A stretch of DNA of 64,000 nucleotides from Flabesymbios commensalis (taxonomy: Eukaryota > Annelida > Polychaeta > Terebellida > Flabelligeridae). A program made the position numbers and the translations under genes. The notes below the pieces were generated by a model. The model saw nothing but the letters and a program-made list of their open reading frames with translations. It had not been told where the DNA came from and searched no databases. Positions 11,340-24,800 of this stretch are shown piece after piece. The stretch is taken from NCBI GenBank assembly GCA_964017125.1, contig OZ024911.1, positions 43,897,339 through 43,961,338 of the forward strand, written 5' to 3'. Numbering within the stretch: position 1 is the stretch's first letter; each line of letters begins with the position of its first letter.

Positions 11340-11887
11340 GCCCCCGTCTCACATCCCGCCAAAAGGCTAAGACTCGCGTGGCACATTTGACAACCACGGA
11401 CAGATAAATGACACAGTCAGTCTGCAACCAATTCACACTCCTCTGTTCATTTATATCAATTCTAATTTAATCTAAGATCACCTTTCATATGGGAGTGTTC
11501 TAATAAGTCGCTATGCGTGCATGTGTTTTGACAGCGTGTATCAAGTGCTCAAAAGATCGTGGCGGCTGGCGCTCATTAGGACACGAAATCGTCATGAATT
11601 CACTCAAAATTAAATAAAAACGTTATTTGGTCGTATTTCACGCCAGAAATGTATAAATTACATCAATTTGCATTGCCTTTTGTCACAAAGGCTGAAAATC
11701 TATTTTTAATATGACGAAAGTTGTGATTTTTTGAAGATAAATGTCTTAGCCAAGACCTAAGTTGTATATTGCATAACACTGTAGAGGGCAGCGGTGGAGA
11801 TGTCAGCGGTGGGAGAGGGGGCAGTTATCACTTCCCCCGCGACAGACTTGCCCACTTGCCTTTCAGCTTCCGGTGTAACAGCTCCAC

Positions 11888-11978
11888 GGCAAACACAAGA
11901 CGTTGACACAGTGCTAGCCTAATGATGGCCAACCATCTAAAACACTGGCCCAGCATTAGCCCATCATTGGTCAACCCG
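11888..11978. repeat. Palindromic element, copy D
   Basis: GGCAAACACAAGACGTTGAC begins the left arm. The inner arms GCTAGCCTAATGATGG and CCAGCATTAGCCCATCATTGG pair around a centre with ACCATCTAAAACACTGG. A TTAA element (11989-12140) lies directly beside it. Confidence 0.65.
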
Positions 11979-11988
11979 TATATCGGCC

Positions 11989-12140
11989 TTAACCCTTTCA
12001 GTACGTGGGCCATCACCACGACGGCCTAAATGGTGTACCCTAAAGTATGTGGGCCGTCGCCACGACGGCCTAATTATATGACGTCATACATTCTGGCCCA
12101 GTACTGGGGGGAACATTACTGCCAGTAGTGAAAGGGTTAA
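11989..12140. mobile_element. piggyBac-type MITE (TTAA...TTAA), 152 bp
   Basis: Ends TTAACCCTTTCAGTAC and GTAGTGAAAGGGTTAA are inverted copies, each beginning with the TTAA target. Inside, GTRTGTGGGCC...CCACGACGGCCTAA is duplicated (about 12003-12032 and 12050-12076). Related ends occur at 24025 and 31195. It has no coding capacity. It sits between two palindromic elements (copies D and E). Confidence 0.8.
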
Positions 12141-12141
12141 C

Positions 12142-12210
12142 ATGACAAACGTTCTACTACCAATGCTAGATTATTGTTGGCCCATCGTCTACAACCTTGG
12201 CTTAGCAGTG
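12142..12210. repeat. Palindromic element, copy E (partial)
   Basis: ACCAATGCTAGATTATTGTTGGCCCATCGTCTACAACC shows the family's inner arm and centre. The right terminus has been replaced. Confidence 0.5.
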
Positions 12211-12251
12211 AAAGGGCATTGGCTGAAGGTCCTTTTTGCAGGGAGTCACCA

Positions 12252-12349
12252 TAACACGATGTACTGACCCAATGCTAGATCAATGTTGGAGCAATGTCAT
12301 AGATGATGGCACAACATTTAACCAACATTGGTCCAGTGCATCATGTTTA
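12252..12349. repeat. Palindromic element, copy F
   Basis: Left AACACGATGTACTGACCCAA pairs with right TTGGTCCAGTGCATCATGTT. The centre region is AATGTCATAGATGATGG. Outer CAGCAA ends are weak. Confidence 0.65.
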
Positions 12350-12370
12350 CTTACTACAAACAGCAGGGTA

Positions 12371-12487
12371 TCCAGCAAGCACGAGGCATTGACCCAATGT
12401 TGTTCTAATGTTGGTCCGCCGTCTTCATTGTCGGCACAGCATTAAAAAAACATTGCCGCGTTGTCAATGCCTTGTGTTAGCTGGGTA
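12371..12487. repeat. Palindromic element, copy G
   Basis: TCCAGCAAGCACGAGGCATT at the left and AATGCCTTGTGTTAGCTGGG at the right pair well. The centre is CCGCCGTCTTCATTGTCGG. Confidence 0.75.
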
Positions 12488-12939
12488 TATGACACTTCTG
12501 CACACAGCCAAAACCAAGTATCAGCTTATTTTACAAGTGTGCAGATACTGTCTATTGAAAGTGCTGTTACAAACAAGAAGGAGGCAGTGACATCAGCGAA
12601 AAGGAAGTATGTACTTGATTTACAAGTGAGCAAATACGGCCTTTTGGCAGCGCTATGGCAGGAAGAGCCAGCTAAAAAGCAGTAAATGCCAAGTTTACCA
12701 GGGAGCAGATAATGCCTTTTGACTTTGCACAGGCAGAACAGATGTTAACCGGAAGTTGACGACAGACAATTGTCCTGAAAGTAAACTAAAAACTTGGGAG
12801 ACTCTGTCTCCAAGCTAAAAAATGTTATCCTGGCTTATTTTCTTACAAAGATATAGGCAAAAGAAAGAGGTAAAAACATGGACGGAGGCGGAATCCATAG
12901 CTCCCTTTGTCTCACCTACAGTGACGACGGGAGCTGATA

Positions 12940-13420
12940 ATGGCCTGAAATTGGCCCATTGTTCAGGGCATATCCCTCCCTTAAACCGCACATTTTTATG
13001 TTTTCAGGGTGCATCCTTCCATGTAGTCTCACATTTGTTTTCTTAGTAACGGTATAGTTATCTGGCAAGGTTTGTCAGATGTCAGGCATATTAGAGTAGA
13101 TAATGGCCGATAGTCGGCCATGGTGAATTTGCTAGAGTTGGAATGTTTCGGGTCACATCTGAGATACTAGTATGCTCCGGAAAGAGATTGTTCGTATCTA
13201 AAGCTAGTTAGGCCCAGAGATGTATGTCGAGAACTAAGCCTGAAGGCATAAACCCGAAAGGCACATCTACACCACCAAAACCCAAGGGTTTTATGTGTTC
13301 GATCTGAAAGAAATCCCCAATGGTTTTCCGAGATATGCTACAGAAACCAAAATCCAGACATATCCACGACGGCGGGCGAGCCGGACGGCCTCCAGGGTGA
13401 CGACACACCCTGCCCCCTAT
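12940..13420. repeat. Dispersed repeat with AGGCACATCTACACC module, copy 1
   Basis: Shares GGCATATTAGAGTAGATAAT, GGCCGATAGTCGGCCAT, AGAGATGTATGTCGAGAA and AAAGGCACATCTACACC with 16840-17300 and 48030-48760. Order and spacing are partly kept. It is non-coding and has no clear ends. Confidence 0.6.
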
Positions 13421-13649
13421 TTCGTTGGGCGGGTGATAACTGAATCACCATACACATTGCAGGCAAATAATGAGAAAGACTTTCCTATGTCATGTTTTAT
13501 TAACTTATTAGAAGTAAAATAATAATAATAAAACAGATCAACAATCGCTGGACACCTACACAAATTAAAGTAAAATTAATTGAGTAGTAAACAAAGTGCG
13601 CATATCATCAATAATTGTGATGTCTGACCCTTACAACGCTAAAAAATAT

Positions 13650-13862
13650 TTCTGTATAAACCATGGGGACCAAAGGGTTTTTAAAATCATCTTCAATGTC
13701 TTAGCTAGCTCTTCCCACTTCATTTGAATACCTATGTTATGGGTCTACGGTCTACAGTTTTATATTTCTTTCAGTGCCGGGCTTTTATACATCATAGTCT
13801 GACGTATACAGATATCAGATTCTGACATATAAAGATTGTCCCCGCGTTGAAAGGGTTGAACA
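13650..13862 (+). repeat. Dispersed ~215-bp repeat, copy 1
   Basis: Homologous to 59255-59470. Shared blocks are GGGACCAAAG, AATGTCTTAGCTAGC, CATTTGAATACCTATGTTAT and a terminal block with ATGTCAGAATCTGACG-like sequence followed by CCCCGCG and a GAAAGGGTTGAA-like end. Confidence 0.65.
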
Positions 13863-15439
13863 GTGGAAACTATTCAAAGTAGTTTACAGGTAGTATATAA
13901 CATAGCAAATAAAAAAAAACAATTCTTATTTGCATTCGTTTTTTACATCTCAGGAAATTATTTATTTCTACTAAATTAACTATTTTGGGTTATTTATGTA
14001 ATAGCAGTGCAACCTGTAATCTAATTCTTTACAGTTGTATATTTTGAAAATATTTTGGAAACCAATTTAGTTACATTAATTGATTTGTGAAGCATACATA
14101 GCTTTTGCATACGAAAAAAACATCCCATTTTTCTCATAGACAACCAATGCAGCCATTAACTTTACGATACATATTTTGTTGTTACCTAGATATAAAATTA
14201 TCAAGAACACCTGAAAGTGTACATCGCGACATGACTATAATATATATCACTTTAATAATACCCAAAAGTAATTATTGTACATATTTGGACACTAAATAAA
14301 TGGACACATCTATGTAATTATTACCTACTTTCAGTTGTGGATTAGTGCGGCAAGACACAACATCATGTGAGTAAAACTTCACCCTTGAAGGATGTATAGC
14401 AAAATTAAAATGTGAATTATATTCTTATAAAGACTTATACATGTACAATGTATACGGAGACAGTGTTTTAGATTGGAAGCAGCTCAAACACCAGATTATT
14501 TGTTCACATATAACATATTAATATATATAATCTTATTTTGGTGACGTAATTCAGCATATTTTATTAATAACAATTAATACCATGATCAGGTCCATGTCTG
14601 CATACATCTACTATTAAAAAAGATAAGGAATAGCATGAGCAAGTCAGCAATAATGTAAATTAGGAAAACCATTAAAGACAGTGAAACAGACTTCGCTAAA
14701 GTGTGGGCCGACTTCTGAGACGGTGACAAAACCTTGTGTCAAACTTGATTAGCTTCTTCTGTTAGCAGATTGATCTTAATGCATCCTCACAAGTTATGTT
14801 TTATGTATTAAATCATACACAGCAAAGTAATCAATGTTGAAAGACTTGCCCAAGCACAAACAAATAGCAGTATTATTATACACATCCATGATATTGTGCA
14901 AAGTGATCATGAATGATGCTGAATGTACCATTACATGGTTCACAGTAAAATAGAAAAATATATAATGTAGGCAAAAGAAAAATAAAGAGTGGAGCAGAAT
15001 ATAAGTGGGGAATGTAAAAAGTTTTTAGTTCTAATTTATTGATAAGTAAAATAACAATTCTACACCGGAGGGTTTCAAGAATGACGAGTTTGCAAAGCAT
15101 TAGAGATTCAACATATTTTGAATGAAAAAAAAAAACTTTGTTCAAACAAACAGATCAACAATAAGAGATGAAGGATTTCACATTGTGATGTTCCTACTAC
15201 AATGTATAACAAAACACATAATGGCACAAAGAATGATGTAAAAAAGGTATTCAGCAGTTATTGTCATTATTAATACAGTGAGAACATACAACGTACATTG
15301 AGCTAGTAGTATGTGATTAACAAGTCGCTATATTCAAAATGAGAAGTATTGGACTCCATAAACACATTCATAAAAAGTAGATATCATGTAAATAGTGCTT
15401 AAACAAGTTAAATATTGACAATACACCTTTTTCCAATAA

Positions 15440-15560
15440 CAGCACGCCACACGGTGAGTAACGCTGAACTGTTTGAATCAGACAACTGTTACACACTTAG
15501 CAATGCCAACACGCCACACAGTGAGCAACTCGGAACTGTTTTAATCAGATAATTGTTCAC
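15440..15560 (+). repeat. Two-copy tandem duplication (~69-bp period)
   Basis: CACGCCACACGGTGAGTAAC (15441) and CACGCCACACAGTGAGCAAC (15510) start two ~50-bp similar blocks that both end near GATAATTGTT/GACAACTGTT. Confidence 0.75.
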
Positions 15561-16839
15561 TGCGCAAACTCGTGCAAGCAGTCTATATCATCTGTAAGAC
15601 ATATTATTCACTTGCAGAACTCTTATATATTGTGACGCATGCTAAATGATGAATCAGATCTGGATATAGTATACAATGAATATACCGTAAACCAAATATG
15701 ATACATTAACCCAACTAGGAAGTCTTAACTGGCCCAGTTCTGAATCAGAGTTGGGCTAACATAAAGTTTGGAAAAGAGATTCTAAAATCAAAGTGGTATT
15801 CTAGAAGGGAACTTTCTACTGCAAGCATTATACTTTACATTAAAATATTTTGAAGATGGACATCTGTTCATTTAGCTCTTTGCAAAGAAGTTTCTAATAC
15901 TACAATGATGTCAGAAAATTCAAAAAGCCAAACAAATATCACAATGGAAAAAAATCTTTCGAGACCAATTCTCAATAGTGAGTGTTACAAATACATTTTA
16001 AGCATTTATTATGCATTCTGATAAAGCTTGTGTGTCCTAAATACTCAAATATCTACAAATGCACACTGGATAATTTATTATTGACTTTAGGAGAACAATC
16101 AAAGTCATGTCCATTACTAAAAAGATGAAAGGCATACATAGAACTAGAGAATCTATTTCAAATTCAACATTTCTAATAAATATACACATGGGATAGGAAT
16201 GGTGGCACATAAAGAAGAATATGAATGTCCAACAAGTCTTGATATTAGCACCTGTAACCCGAGCCTTTACCATATTAACATGATTAAGAAATGGAGAAAA
16301 AAGTTATACAATTTATAAAAGTGTATAGAGGGTCTAGAAATATAAAGTTTGTTGGCAAAAAGGCACACTTTGATATATCATAACATATCTGCGCCAGAGA
16401 ACATTCAAGATAAATTTGAATTACAATAAAACACTTCAAATACTTAAAATAACAAATTGTGTTTTAGTACAACATACTGTACAGGTATAAGCAACTTGTA
16501 CTATGAAGATTTATAAAATCATGAATTCTTCTTCAGTAAATTGAATAAGAATTCATTATGTTTCATAAAGTGACAAGTGATCAAAAGTGGGCAAAACACA
16601 AGCAAATGGTGTGAAGATATTACTTGCGTTCGGTGGTATAATAGTTGTGGCCACATTCTTTTGGTAGGATGATAAATGACTGTGTTGATGATATGTAAAT
16701 CCTCGATTGCATGAAGGTTTGTTTGTGCATACATTGGTAAACATCTATTCTCACAGTTTACATGCCACTTGTGGGTCACAGTGAAATACGCCTAATTAAT
16801 GATAATGTGTGTAAAGTTCAATTCGTAGGTCAGAAAAAA

Positions 16840-17300
16840 AATTGAAGGTTATAACCCTCAAAAAGTACATTGACCTAGCTTATAATCCAAAACGGCCCAT
16901 CCACACCCTAGGAGTTTTCAGAAATATGCTTCAGAATAGATAATACGGACAAATTATTATATATTAGTCTGTATCTTGTCTCAGAGATGTATGTCGGGAA
17001 GTAGGTCAAAGGTCATAATCCAAAAAGGCACATCTACACCTCTTGAAGCATGTGTGTGTTTAATATGAGAGAAATCCCTCGGGTGGCTTCAGAGATATGC
17101 TCAGGATAATAAATTGTTAGTCCCTAAGTCCCTATTTTGGCTCAGAGATATAGTACAAAAAGTAGGTAAAAAGTCATGACTCCTAAAAAGCACATACATT
17201 CCTGAAGGATGTTTGTGTGCAATAATGTATGGGAGAAATCACCCAAGAAGTTGCAGAGACACATGTATGCTCTGGAAACAGACATTTAGGCTGACGCCAA
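16840..17300. repeat. Dispersed repeat with AGGCACATCTACACC module, copy 2
   Basis: Contains three internal sub-units with AGAGATGTATGTCGGGAAGT, GGCACATCTACACCTC and GTGTGTTTAATATGAGAGAA. Related to 12940-13420 and 48030-48760. Confidence 0.6.
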
Positions 17301-17360
17301 AAACTGGCCAATATATCTAGGCCTGCTTACGAACGAACGAACGCAAAAAATTACTGTGAT

Positions 17361-17826
17361 TTAACTCTTCCTTTACCAATTTCGCATTTATGCAAAAACT
17401 ACCTTCCATTACCAGATTCACATTTATGCGAAATCCACATGTGTACAGTAGAACCTGCTATGAACAGCCACCCTTGTGACACAGAAAAGGTGGCCTTTTA
17501 AGACAGGTGGCTGCTCATAGAAGGTTCATTTAAATACAAAATGCCATTTTGGGATATTGCCAAGTGGCTTCCCATAGGAGGTTGGCTGCTCATAAGAGTG
17601 TCTGCTCATAGCAGGTTCTACTGTACATGCATTATTAGCAATGGAGACCAGAATAGTCAGCGACATGGACATAATGTTCTCTTTCATTTTTAATGTGTGC
17701 GATGTGCGCATAACTATAACCTGTATTGTGCCCAGGGCCAGGGGCTACCTTAGGGGTCCTCCTTAGAGAAGAAGTCGGTTTCTGGGGGTAGTTTTATCAG
17801 GGGGAAGCCGGTAAAGGAAGAGTTAA
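17361..17826. mobile_element. piggyBac-type element (TTAA...TTAA), 466 bp, with a nested element
   Basis: TTAACTCTTCCTTTACC at the left is the exact complement of GGTAAAGGAAGAGTTAA at the right. A TA-flanked element (17446-17623) is inserted in its left half, so this element is the older of the two. Non-coding. Confidence 0.75.
17446..17623. mobile_element. pogo/mariner-type MITE, 178 bp, TA target duplication
   Basis: Left end CAGTAGAACCTGCTATGA and right end TCATAGCAGGTTCTACTG are inverted copies (one base off at GAACAG/GCTCAT). TA lies on each side (17444-17445, 17624-17625). The CAGTAGAACCT start resembles pogo-group ends. Internal GTGGCTGCTCATAG modules repeat. It has no transposase frame. 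Confidence 0.8.
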
Positions 17827-18692
17827 AAGAGTATTGTCAACATAATTTTATGAAAATTTCATGTGGCAGCTAAAAGTCACCTAAATCTAACAATGTCTTG
17901 GAAATCGCTATCACTATTAGCGACCAATATATCAGATATCATTACAGTATACTATATTCAATAAGAACACTTATTAAAGAAATCTTATACCACTGTACAA
18001 ATAAAGAGAATAAAGAGTTGTGATTGTTAGCTGAATTATTGCAAGTCTCTCAGAAAAATATAGGTTTTTACAACAAAATAAGATTATATGCAGTGTAATG
18101 CAAGTCATTCTAACTAACGGTTCTCAGAAAATATGAACTCACACTTTCAATTAATAACAAAATTGATACCACAAACAAAAATGCGTAGAGTAACAAATCA
18201 ATTTTGTATAACAGCGCTAAAGATAAAAAGGAAACAAGTCTCTGTTTAACAGCACAAAGAGAAAATCCATACATTGCATATACAACTTTGGTATGTTTTT
18301 TTTCTTTAATTACTTGTATACTGGTACATAATGTACTCTCATCATATATGTCAGAAGTATTATAATATAGGACATAACAATAATTGCAAATATTTATCTA
18401 TGCTTACTTATTTCCTAATATATGTACATATAGGGGAAAATTATTTGAAAGAGCTGCTTTTATTGGTCCACCAAGGTACACTATTAGAAAAAATCTAGCA
18501 TTATAGCTTACTGATATTCTTTTAAAATGATATGAAAGACTTTGATTTCCCAATTCTTCAGCTCTATTATAAATCTGTTCAATTAATGTCACTAAATAGC
18601 TGTGCGACAACAATTCCCCTGCAATGGAAGTCTTGCTACCATGAGATGAAGACCAGGATAAATTGATTGATAATATGCTGACCTGAACAATG
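17827..18692 (-). other. Probable 3' untranslated region of the carrier gene
   Basis: Follows the stop codon of the carrier gene without any recognised repeat. I could not fix the transcript end from sequence alone. Confidence 0.4.
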
Positions 18693-18868
18693 TTATTTTT
18701 GGAGCCCAAGAGCACTTTTACAACGCTCATATATCACATAGCTAATGCTGACGGCAGGTAGAACTTTCATGAAGTTAGGAGCGATACCACGGTACAGTCC
18801 ACGTATTCCCTCCTTTTTCCATATAGAGCCGGCAAGACTTAGAAAACCACCCTGAGCTTCTACTGAGG
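18693..18868 (-). CDS. SLC25A24: SCaMC exon 10: third carrier repeat and stop
   Basis: Encodes [18 protein letters not shown] through [20 protein letters not shown] to the end ALGLQK and a TAA stop at 18693-18695. Acceptor ctgttttcag. Human SLC25A24 also ends in a short Gln-Lys tail. Confidence 0.96.
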
Positions 18869-21800
18869 CTGAAAACAGAGTTGATAACAGTGTTATTTTC
18901 ATACTATCTTTCAAACGCAGTCATAATTATGTTAAATGATTTAACAAACACATGCTGGGAAATAAGAATAGTGAGTGCACACATTTCAAGAAGTTCTCCC
19001 CAAACCTTTTGAGCCTGCAAGAAACTTTTAGATATATTTCTTTGTACATTTTGTATATTTCAATTACTGGTAAGAGAATCTGTGTAATGCAGCATTTACT
19101 ACTGAGTATTAACATTATAATTGCCCAGTGATGTACCTCTGGCCACATCAAATTAACGACAATTGTTTTCATTATTAGTGAAGGACCCACATTGTGTCTT
19201 GCTAATGAAATTTTCTTAAAAATAATTGAAGCTTTTCATGGCTACAAAAGCAATTTATATATGTAATATGGAATTGATGATGTTGCAATGGCAGCCATTT
19301 GCGAGGAGAAAAGATGACAGTGAGTGAACTCTGTGTTGACGTCCTTCTACAATATGTATAATACAGGTATATCCTAAAGGATTATCAAGATGTGAAGGCC
19401 TCCCTTCTAAGAATTTAAGGGTCAATGCTGAAAAAATACCAAATAGTTATATATAATTTTACAATAAATGTTACGAAGCAAAAGTGTTTATAGTTTCTAG
19501 GTGGTGCTACTGATTCATAATTTTGAATGTCAGCAGATTTATTAGAAGGATTAGAGAGTATTCTTTCCTACATAAAGCATGCCTTACCTCCTGCTTGAAG
19601 TTTAGTTCTCACTAGAGCTAAAGGGTAGCTGGCCAGTTGACCACATGTAGAGCTGCACGTACCACACGCTAACAACACAAATACTCCAGGATCTGGCTGG
19701 TCGGGATTACGCTTAATGTAGAATTGCTTCAATGTCTACAATAGATAAACATGTACAAGTAGCACAAACAAATGATGGTTTATTCAGAAAAGTAGACCAT
19801 TGTCAGATTGGAAAGGTAATTAACATATGTTACATTATAATACATCACAGCTAACAATTTAGAGTGCAATTTTGTGAACTGTTTTCTTTGTCATATAAAA
19901 CAAACTTTAGTACTGAATAAAGCAAATTTTGATAAGCAATTCTTGTATTCTTCTCTTTAGCCCTTTGCTCTGCTACCATTAATATCATTTTAAAAACATA
20001 TTACTGGTATTTGTGCTGTTTCAAGTACATTGTATGTAGAATTAGGACTTAAAATGTAAGTAATTTTAATACACTTAAAAGCTTTGGATAGGTCAAACAT
20101 GCTTAGATTTAAAACATCTAACATGAACTTCAAGGGGTAAGTATATGTGCCACATGGAATATTTGTTATTTCCAGTTAATTAACATTTGTGTGTAAAAGA
20201 AACTGACAAAATTTTTTACAGAGAAGTTCATTGAAGTATGATTGCCTGTACTGGAGAGACGGACAAATTAGTTAGCTAAAAATTGACCAGGCTTCCCAAC
20301 AAAAATTCTTTGCATTTTACCAAAAAATCTAGTTATAGTTAGTATTCTTTTAGATACATGTATCAATTTTTGTGGAAAAAGGAAACAGAAATAGAAAATC
20401 ACATCCCCCCCAATATTTTTTTATAAAACTCAACAAATTATGAGCTCAAAGCGACACAATCAGGCTAAAATCTTCGAAAAAATCAGTATTTTTATTTCAG
20501 CTCCTTGATATGTCCATAATATGTCAACATGTCCATAGAATAAAAGTTTTTTTAAATTAGTGTTGCTAATTTGCCAGTTAAGCGAGAAATAAGGCCAAAT
20601 TTCAATTTCGGACATGCATGTCTAAAATAAGAAATATGGGAATAACTGATAAATAGGGCTTTCGGCACACTTGCTACATTGCCACAGCAGCTCAAAATTT
20701 AAAAGACTTTAAAAGACTGCAATTCTGGTCTATGGACACATCTTATGGCCATATTAAAAAGCCTGATTGTGTCACTTTAAATGTCATGAAATTATGAAAT
20801 ATTAAAAAAAAATTGCATACCTTATCCCCGCGCATAAACGTGCATGCACTTATAAGTGAAATTCGCATGTTTTGGGGCTGTTTTTAAATTGATTTATGTT
20901 CGAATATAAGTACATGCACTTGTTTTCGAAAACTAAGTACACCCCTTTAAATAAGAGTTATGTCACCAAATCTGACATCTTAAACGACAAGAAAAGATGA
21001 GTCTTTTAAGCCACGTTATGAAAATTAACCCCGTAACTACCGTCACCATTTAGCCGATTATTGTTACAAGACAAGAGTTCTTCAAATGAACTTGGCACTC
21101 ATCTAACCAGATTCATGAAAATTATTATTCCGCAAAGAAAAAAATGATGCTGAAGTGGACAACAGTAGTTCACAAAGGGTGGGAGAGTGGGGAGGCGGCA
21201 TGTCAGTGGGGAATGACTCGGCGGCTGGACAAATCTTTAATCTCATTCAATGTGAACAGTAGGCCCCTATGTTTTTATAACAATGATCACGTCTTGAGCC
21301 CTCCCTCCTAGACAGAGGTGTGGACGCTACTGTTGACGATGCAAACATGCAATATTTGGAATAGTAGCTCTCTGTTGAGACGGTGAAGTTTAGTTTTGCA
21401 CCTGGCAACTAGACCTATAATTATATAATAACTACAAATATTTTCAAATGTTGTTTTCCTGATATAAAGATATATAATGCACATTTCGATGCTAATATAA
21501 TGTATTAAAAAGGTTATGCGTGCTACATCTTCATTACAGAACAAATGAGTTGACTAATTTGATTTCTTTATGCCGAGATATTTTTTTATCAAGGTCATTT
21601 CACGTTCGAATATAAGTGCATGCTTTTTTAATAAAATATTTTTTGTGTTCGAATATAAGTGCATGCACCTGTTTTCGAAAACTAAGTGCATCTTCAAATA
21701 TAGGTTCATGCACGTTTATGCGCGGGGATACGGTACAAACAAGCAAGCCACCCCATCATGCTAGTAAAATTGAGTTGACATAGAAATACCTTAAGATCAT

Positions 21801-24800
21801 ACAATACCCACTGTTATTATATCGTCTAACTAGTGAATTTCCACTATTTTATTTAAAACTGCACATCTCCAAAAAATACATTTTTTTTATCTCAGTCCTA
21901 CATTGCTTTAATTACAAGAGCAGTACTTACTAACCTCATATATAGTGAGATCAATGCCTGCGTAAGGGATGATACCCAAAAGATTAGGCACATATCCTTT
22001 GAACAATGCTTTAATCCCATTTGCTTGATAGACCTTCAACCCGCAGTCAAGCATGCCTTTGTACTGACCAGATTTCCCCACTGCAAGCTTCGTCTTCACA
22101 ACCTGTGAATCAAAAAAGATAATTCACAAACAGAGCGAAATCTTTAAATAACTTTGTATATCTACAAATAAAAAAGCAAAAAATTACACAAAATCAAATT
22201 TATTGGAGCTACATGTATCATGAAATTCACCTGTGGTATAAATTTCAGAGCAATACCCGTAACAATGTATATCGTCTTAGCAAGAAAAATTGGAAAAAAT
22301 CATGGTCAAAGGGGTCATAGTAAGGCCAAATGTGAACTCAATCAAGGCTTAGTCATGGTTAACCACAACAGTATTCATTTAAAATTATAGGCTCAACGGA
22401 ACTATAATTTTAGAGCGAGTGTTTTTTTTCTTTCCAAAATCCTCATTTAGAGGCACATATATGTTCTAAGCCATTATTTTAAAACATGAGTTTTACATAT
22501 TGGCCATGTATTCAGAAACCTTGTCCTCTAACATGTTTCAGGACCATTCATTTTATTTGGCTGGTCATTTAGAATAACAAAACTTTTTGTCATCAAATTT
22601 GCGATTGCCAGCACAGATGTTAATAATGCATAGTTCATTCAAGAAGTTTTATAGATAACAATAATTTTTAAATGTTCACCCTATCCTATCCCAGGACCAT
22701 GCCTAAAAAGCTTAGTAGTATGTGATATTGGGTCAGTGCAAAAATACATGTCAGGTTGGTCTCAAGTTCTCCTAAGATTACAATCACCTCTGGATGTTGC
22801 AGGCATATGCATATACATGTAGGCCCTACAGGGTTTCTGGACTGAAAGTTGTAACTAGTTAAACATGTGAAAAAGAGTGCAGTGTTTTACCTCCATAGGA
22901 TAGATACAAGTCTGAGCAAAAGCACCTGCCATGGAACCAGCTGCGAAACGCTCCACTATAGACGTCTCTGCTCTGTTGCCTTTTAAAAACACTTTGATCT
23001 GTTGAAATAATTTCAATATTATACATAATTATTTTTGAAGACACTTTGCCACTCCCCCCGAAAGTATTCTAAAGGAATGATTATAATATGCTTACATAAT
23101 TACTCCAGTGACTAATAAACAGCTGAAGGATCAAATATGATTTATCTTTACCTGTTCATATGCTGCAAATTTTATGGCTGACTCTGGTGCTATTTTAATA
23201 ACATTGGCTCCATTTCCTCTCCACAATGACTTCACACCTCCCTCACTGAGCATCTGTTTGAATCCACTGACGATACCAAGATTACTGCTTGAGCCATGAA
23301 CCTACCAGTATACAGGAGAGGAGACAAAAGTGAGCTTTACAGTGAAAGAAGATAATAACAAATAACTGTGAGATACAGCGGCAGATCCAGAGGGGGGTCA
23401 GCGGGTGCTGACCCCTCAACCCATCCTCCTCCTCTTTCAGCAACTGAATCGTCCAAAAATTGCTGAAAACTTGTTATTTGACACTCAAAATTTTCTCTGG
23501 TGGTGCGGTGGACCCCCGTTTATCAGTTGAGAATCATTGTTTTATGCCTAATTTAAACAAAGATTTCAGGAGGCCGACAAAACTCAATTTGGACACCTTT
23601 TGCCTAAGTTCTGAAGGAACATAATCTGTATATTTTATTTTACTCATAAATGGGAGTGACTAAGTACTAAATCGGTACCATTATCTCACCTGCAGCATGA
23701 TTTTAAGTCTATCTAACGGTGCTGTAGACGTGCGTGACACAACTCCAGCCAAGCCACCTGCTACAAGATGGCGCCACCATTGACCAGTTTTCTTTTCTTT
23801 CTCAGTGAATTCTGGTGGACATGTTAGCTGATCTCCAATATCAATCATCTGTATAGAGATAAATATGGTAACTGTCGTTTATTTCATGGTTTTATTTTGC
23901 CTGCTTCTGTGTTCAGAACACATGTCTCTCAAACTCTACATGTACCTGCAAGAAATCATGCTAATTTATGTATAGTTAAATAAAAATTGAACCTGTAGGC
24001 TTTGAATACCTTTCCTAACTAGTATTAACCCTTTCACTGCTAGTGGCGGTGCTGCGCTGGTATATAAGTCTGTCAATGTAAATTAGGCCAGTACTACCGA
24101 TACTACCAGGGTGTATTCACTGCCAGTGGTGAAAGGTTATAATAACTGCTTAAAATGGTTAATTGGTATGCAAAAGCTCAGTTATAAAGAAGAGAGTTCA
24201 TGCGGTCATTAGGTCAGGCTTATTATAGCAGGATCGAAAAAAGATCATTTTTGTAATGTAAATGAGGCGAACCATAGCTTTTGAGACTAAAATAATTTGT
24301 TCAAAAATGACAACTGAAGAATAGTACGGTAAATGGCAAAGAATATTAAAAAGAGAACAAGAGGCCTGAAGTCCTATATCTTCCCCCGCCATAAATTAGG
24401 TTATAGTTTTTGCGGTCACAAATATTTTAAAAAGTCGACTTGTGGTGGCTATTTAAAATCATCTGCACATTTCCAGATGATGGGTATGTAATTGTAAAAT
24501 TTGAATTATTCTGACTTCAATGTTTAGGTTGTTGCAACCACAAAAGATCATGAAGTTTATCCATGGCAGCCATTTTGAAATTTAGTGAACCCTGCAAATA
24601 CCTGCAGGCACATCTCCATATCGTGAAAAATGTGATTGTAAAATTCAAATAATTTTCAACTTTAATTTTTTGCGCCATTTTGGAGTTGCCCTGGCAGCCA
24701 TTTTAAATTTTGGAAGCATCTTTAAAAAATCACTTGCACATCCCCGTGTTGCTAGGAATATAATGAACAAATTTCAAAAAAAATTGACCAGTAGTTTTTT

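Larger units (their letters stand above)
13421..17360. other. Mostly unique AT-rich stretch downstream of the carrier gene
   Basis: Few recognisable repeats apart from those listed (13650-13862, 15440-15560, 16840-17300). This low-repeat, AT-rich stretch could be a long 3' untranslated region of the minus-strand carrier gene or simple spacer. Several TTTATT hexamers (AATAAA on the minus strand), for example near 16073 and 15033, could be poly(A) signals. I see no open frame worth calling. Confidence 0.35.
19736..21934 (-). other. SCaMC intron 8, carries two DNA transposons
   Basis: 2.2 kb. Contains an inverted-repeat element at 20448-20778 and a TA-flanked mariner-type element at 20820-21733, nearly back to back. 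The remainder is AT-rich with no other feature seen. Confidence 0.7.

Noticed and set aside
9625-11436. Several short minus-strand open frames
   Set aside because: Those at 10219-10791 and 11126-11436 are translations of SINE or palindrome sequence; the others show no conserved feature.
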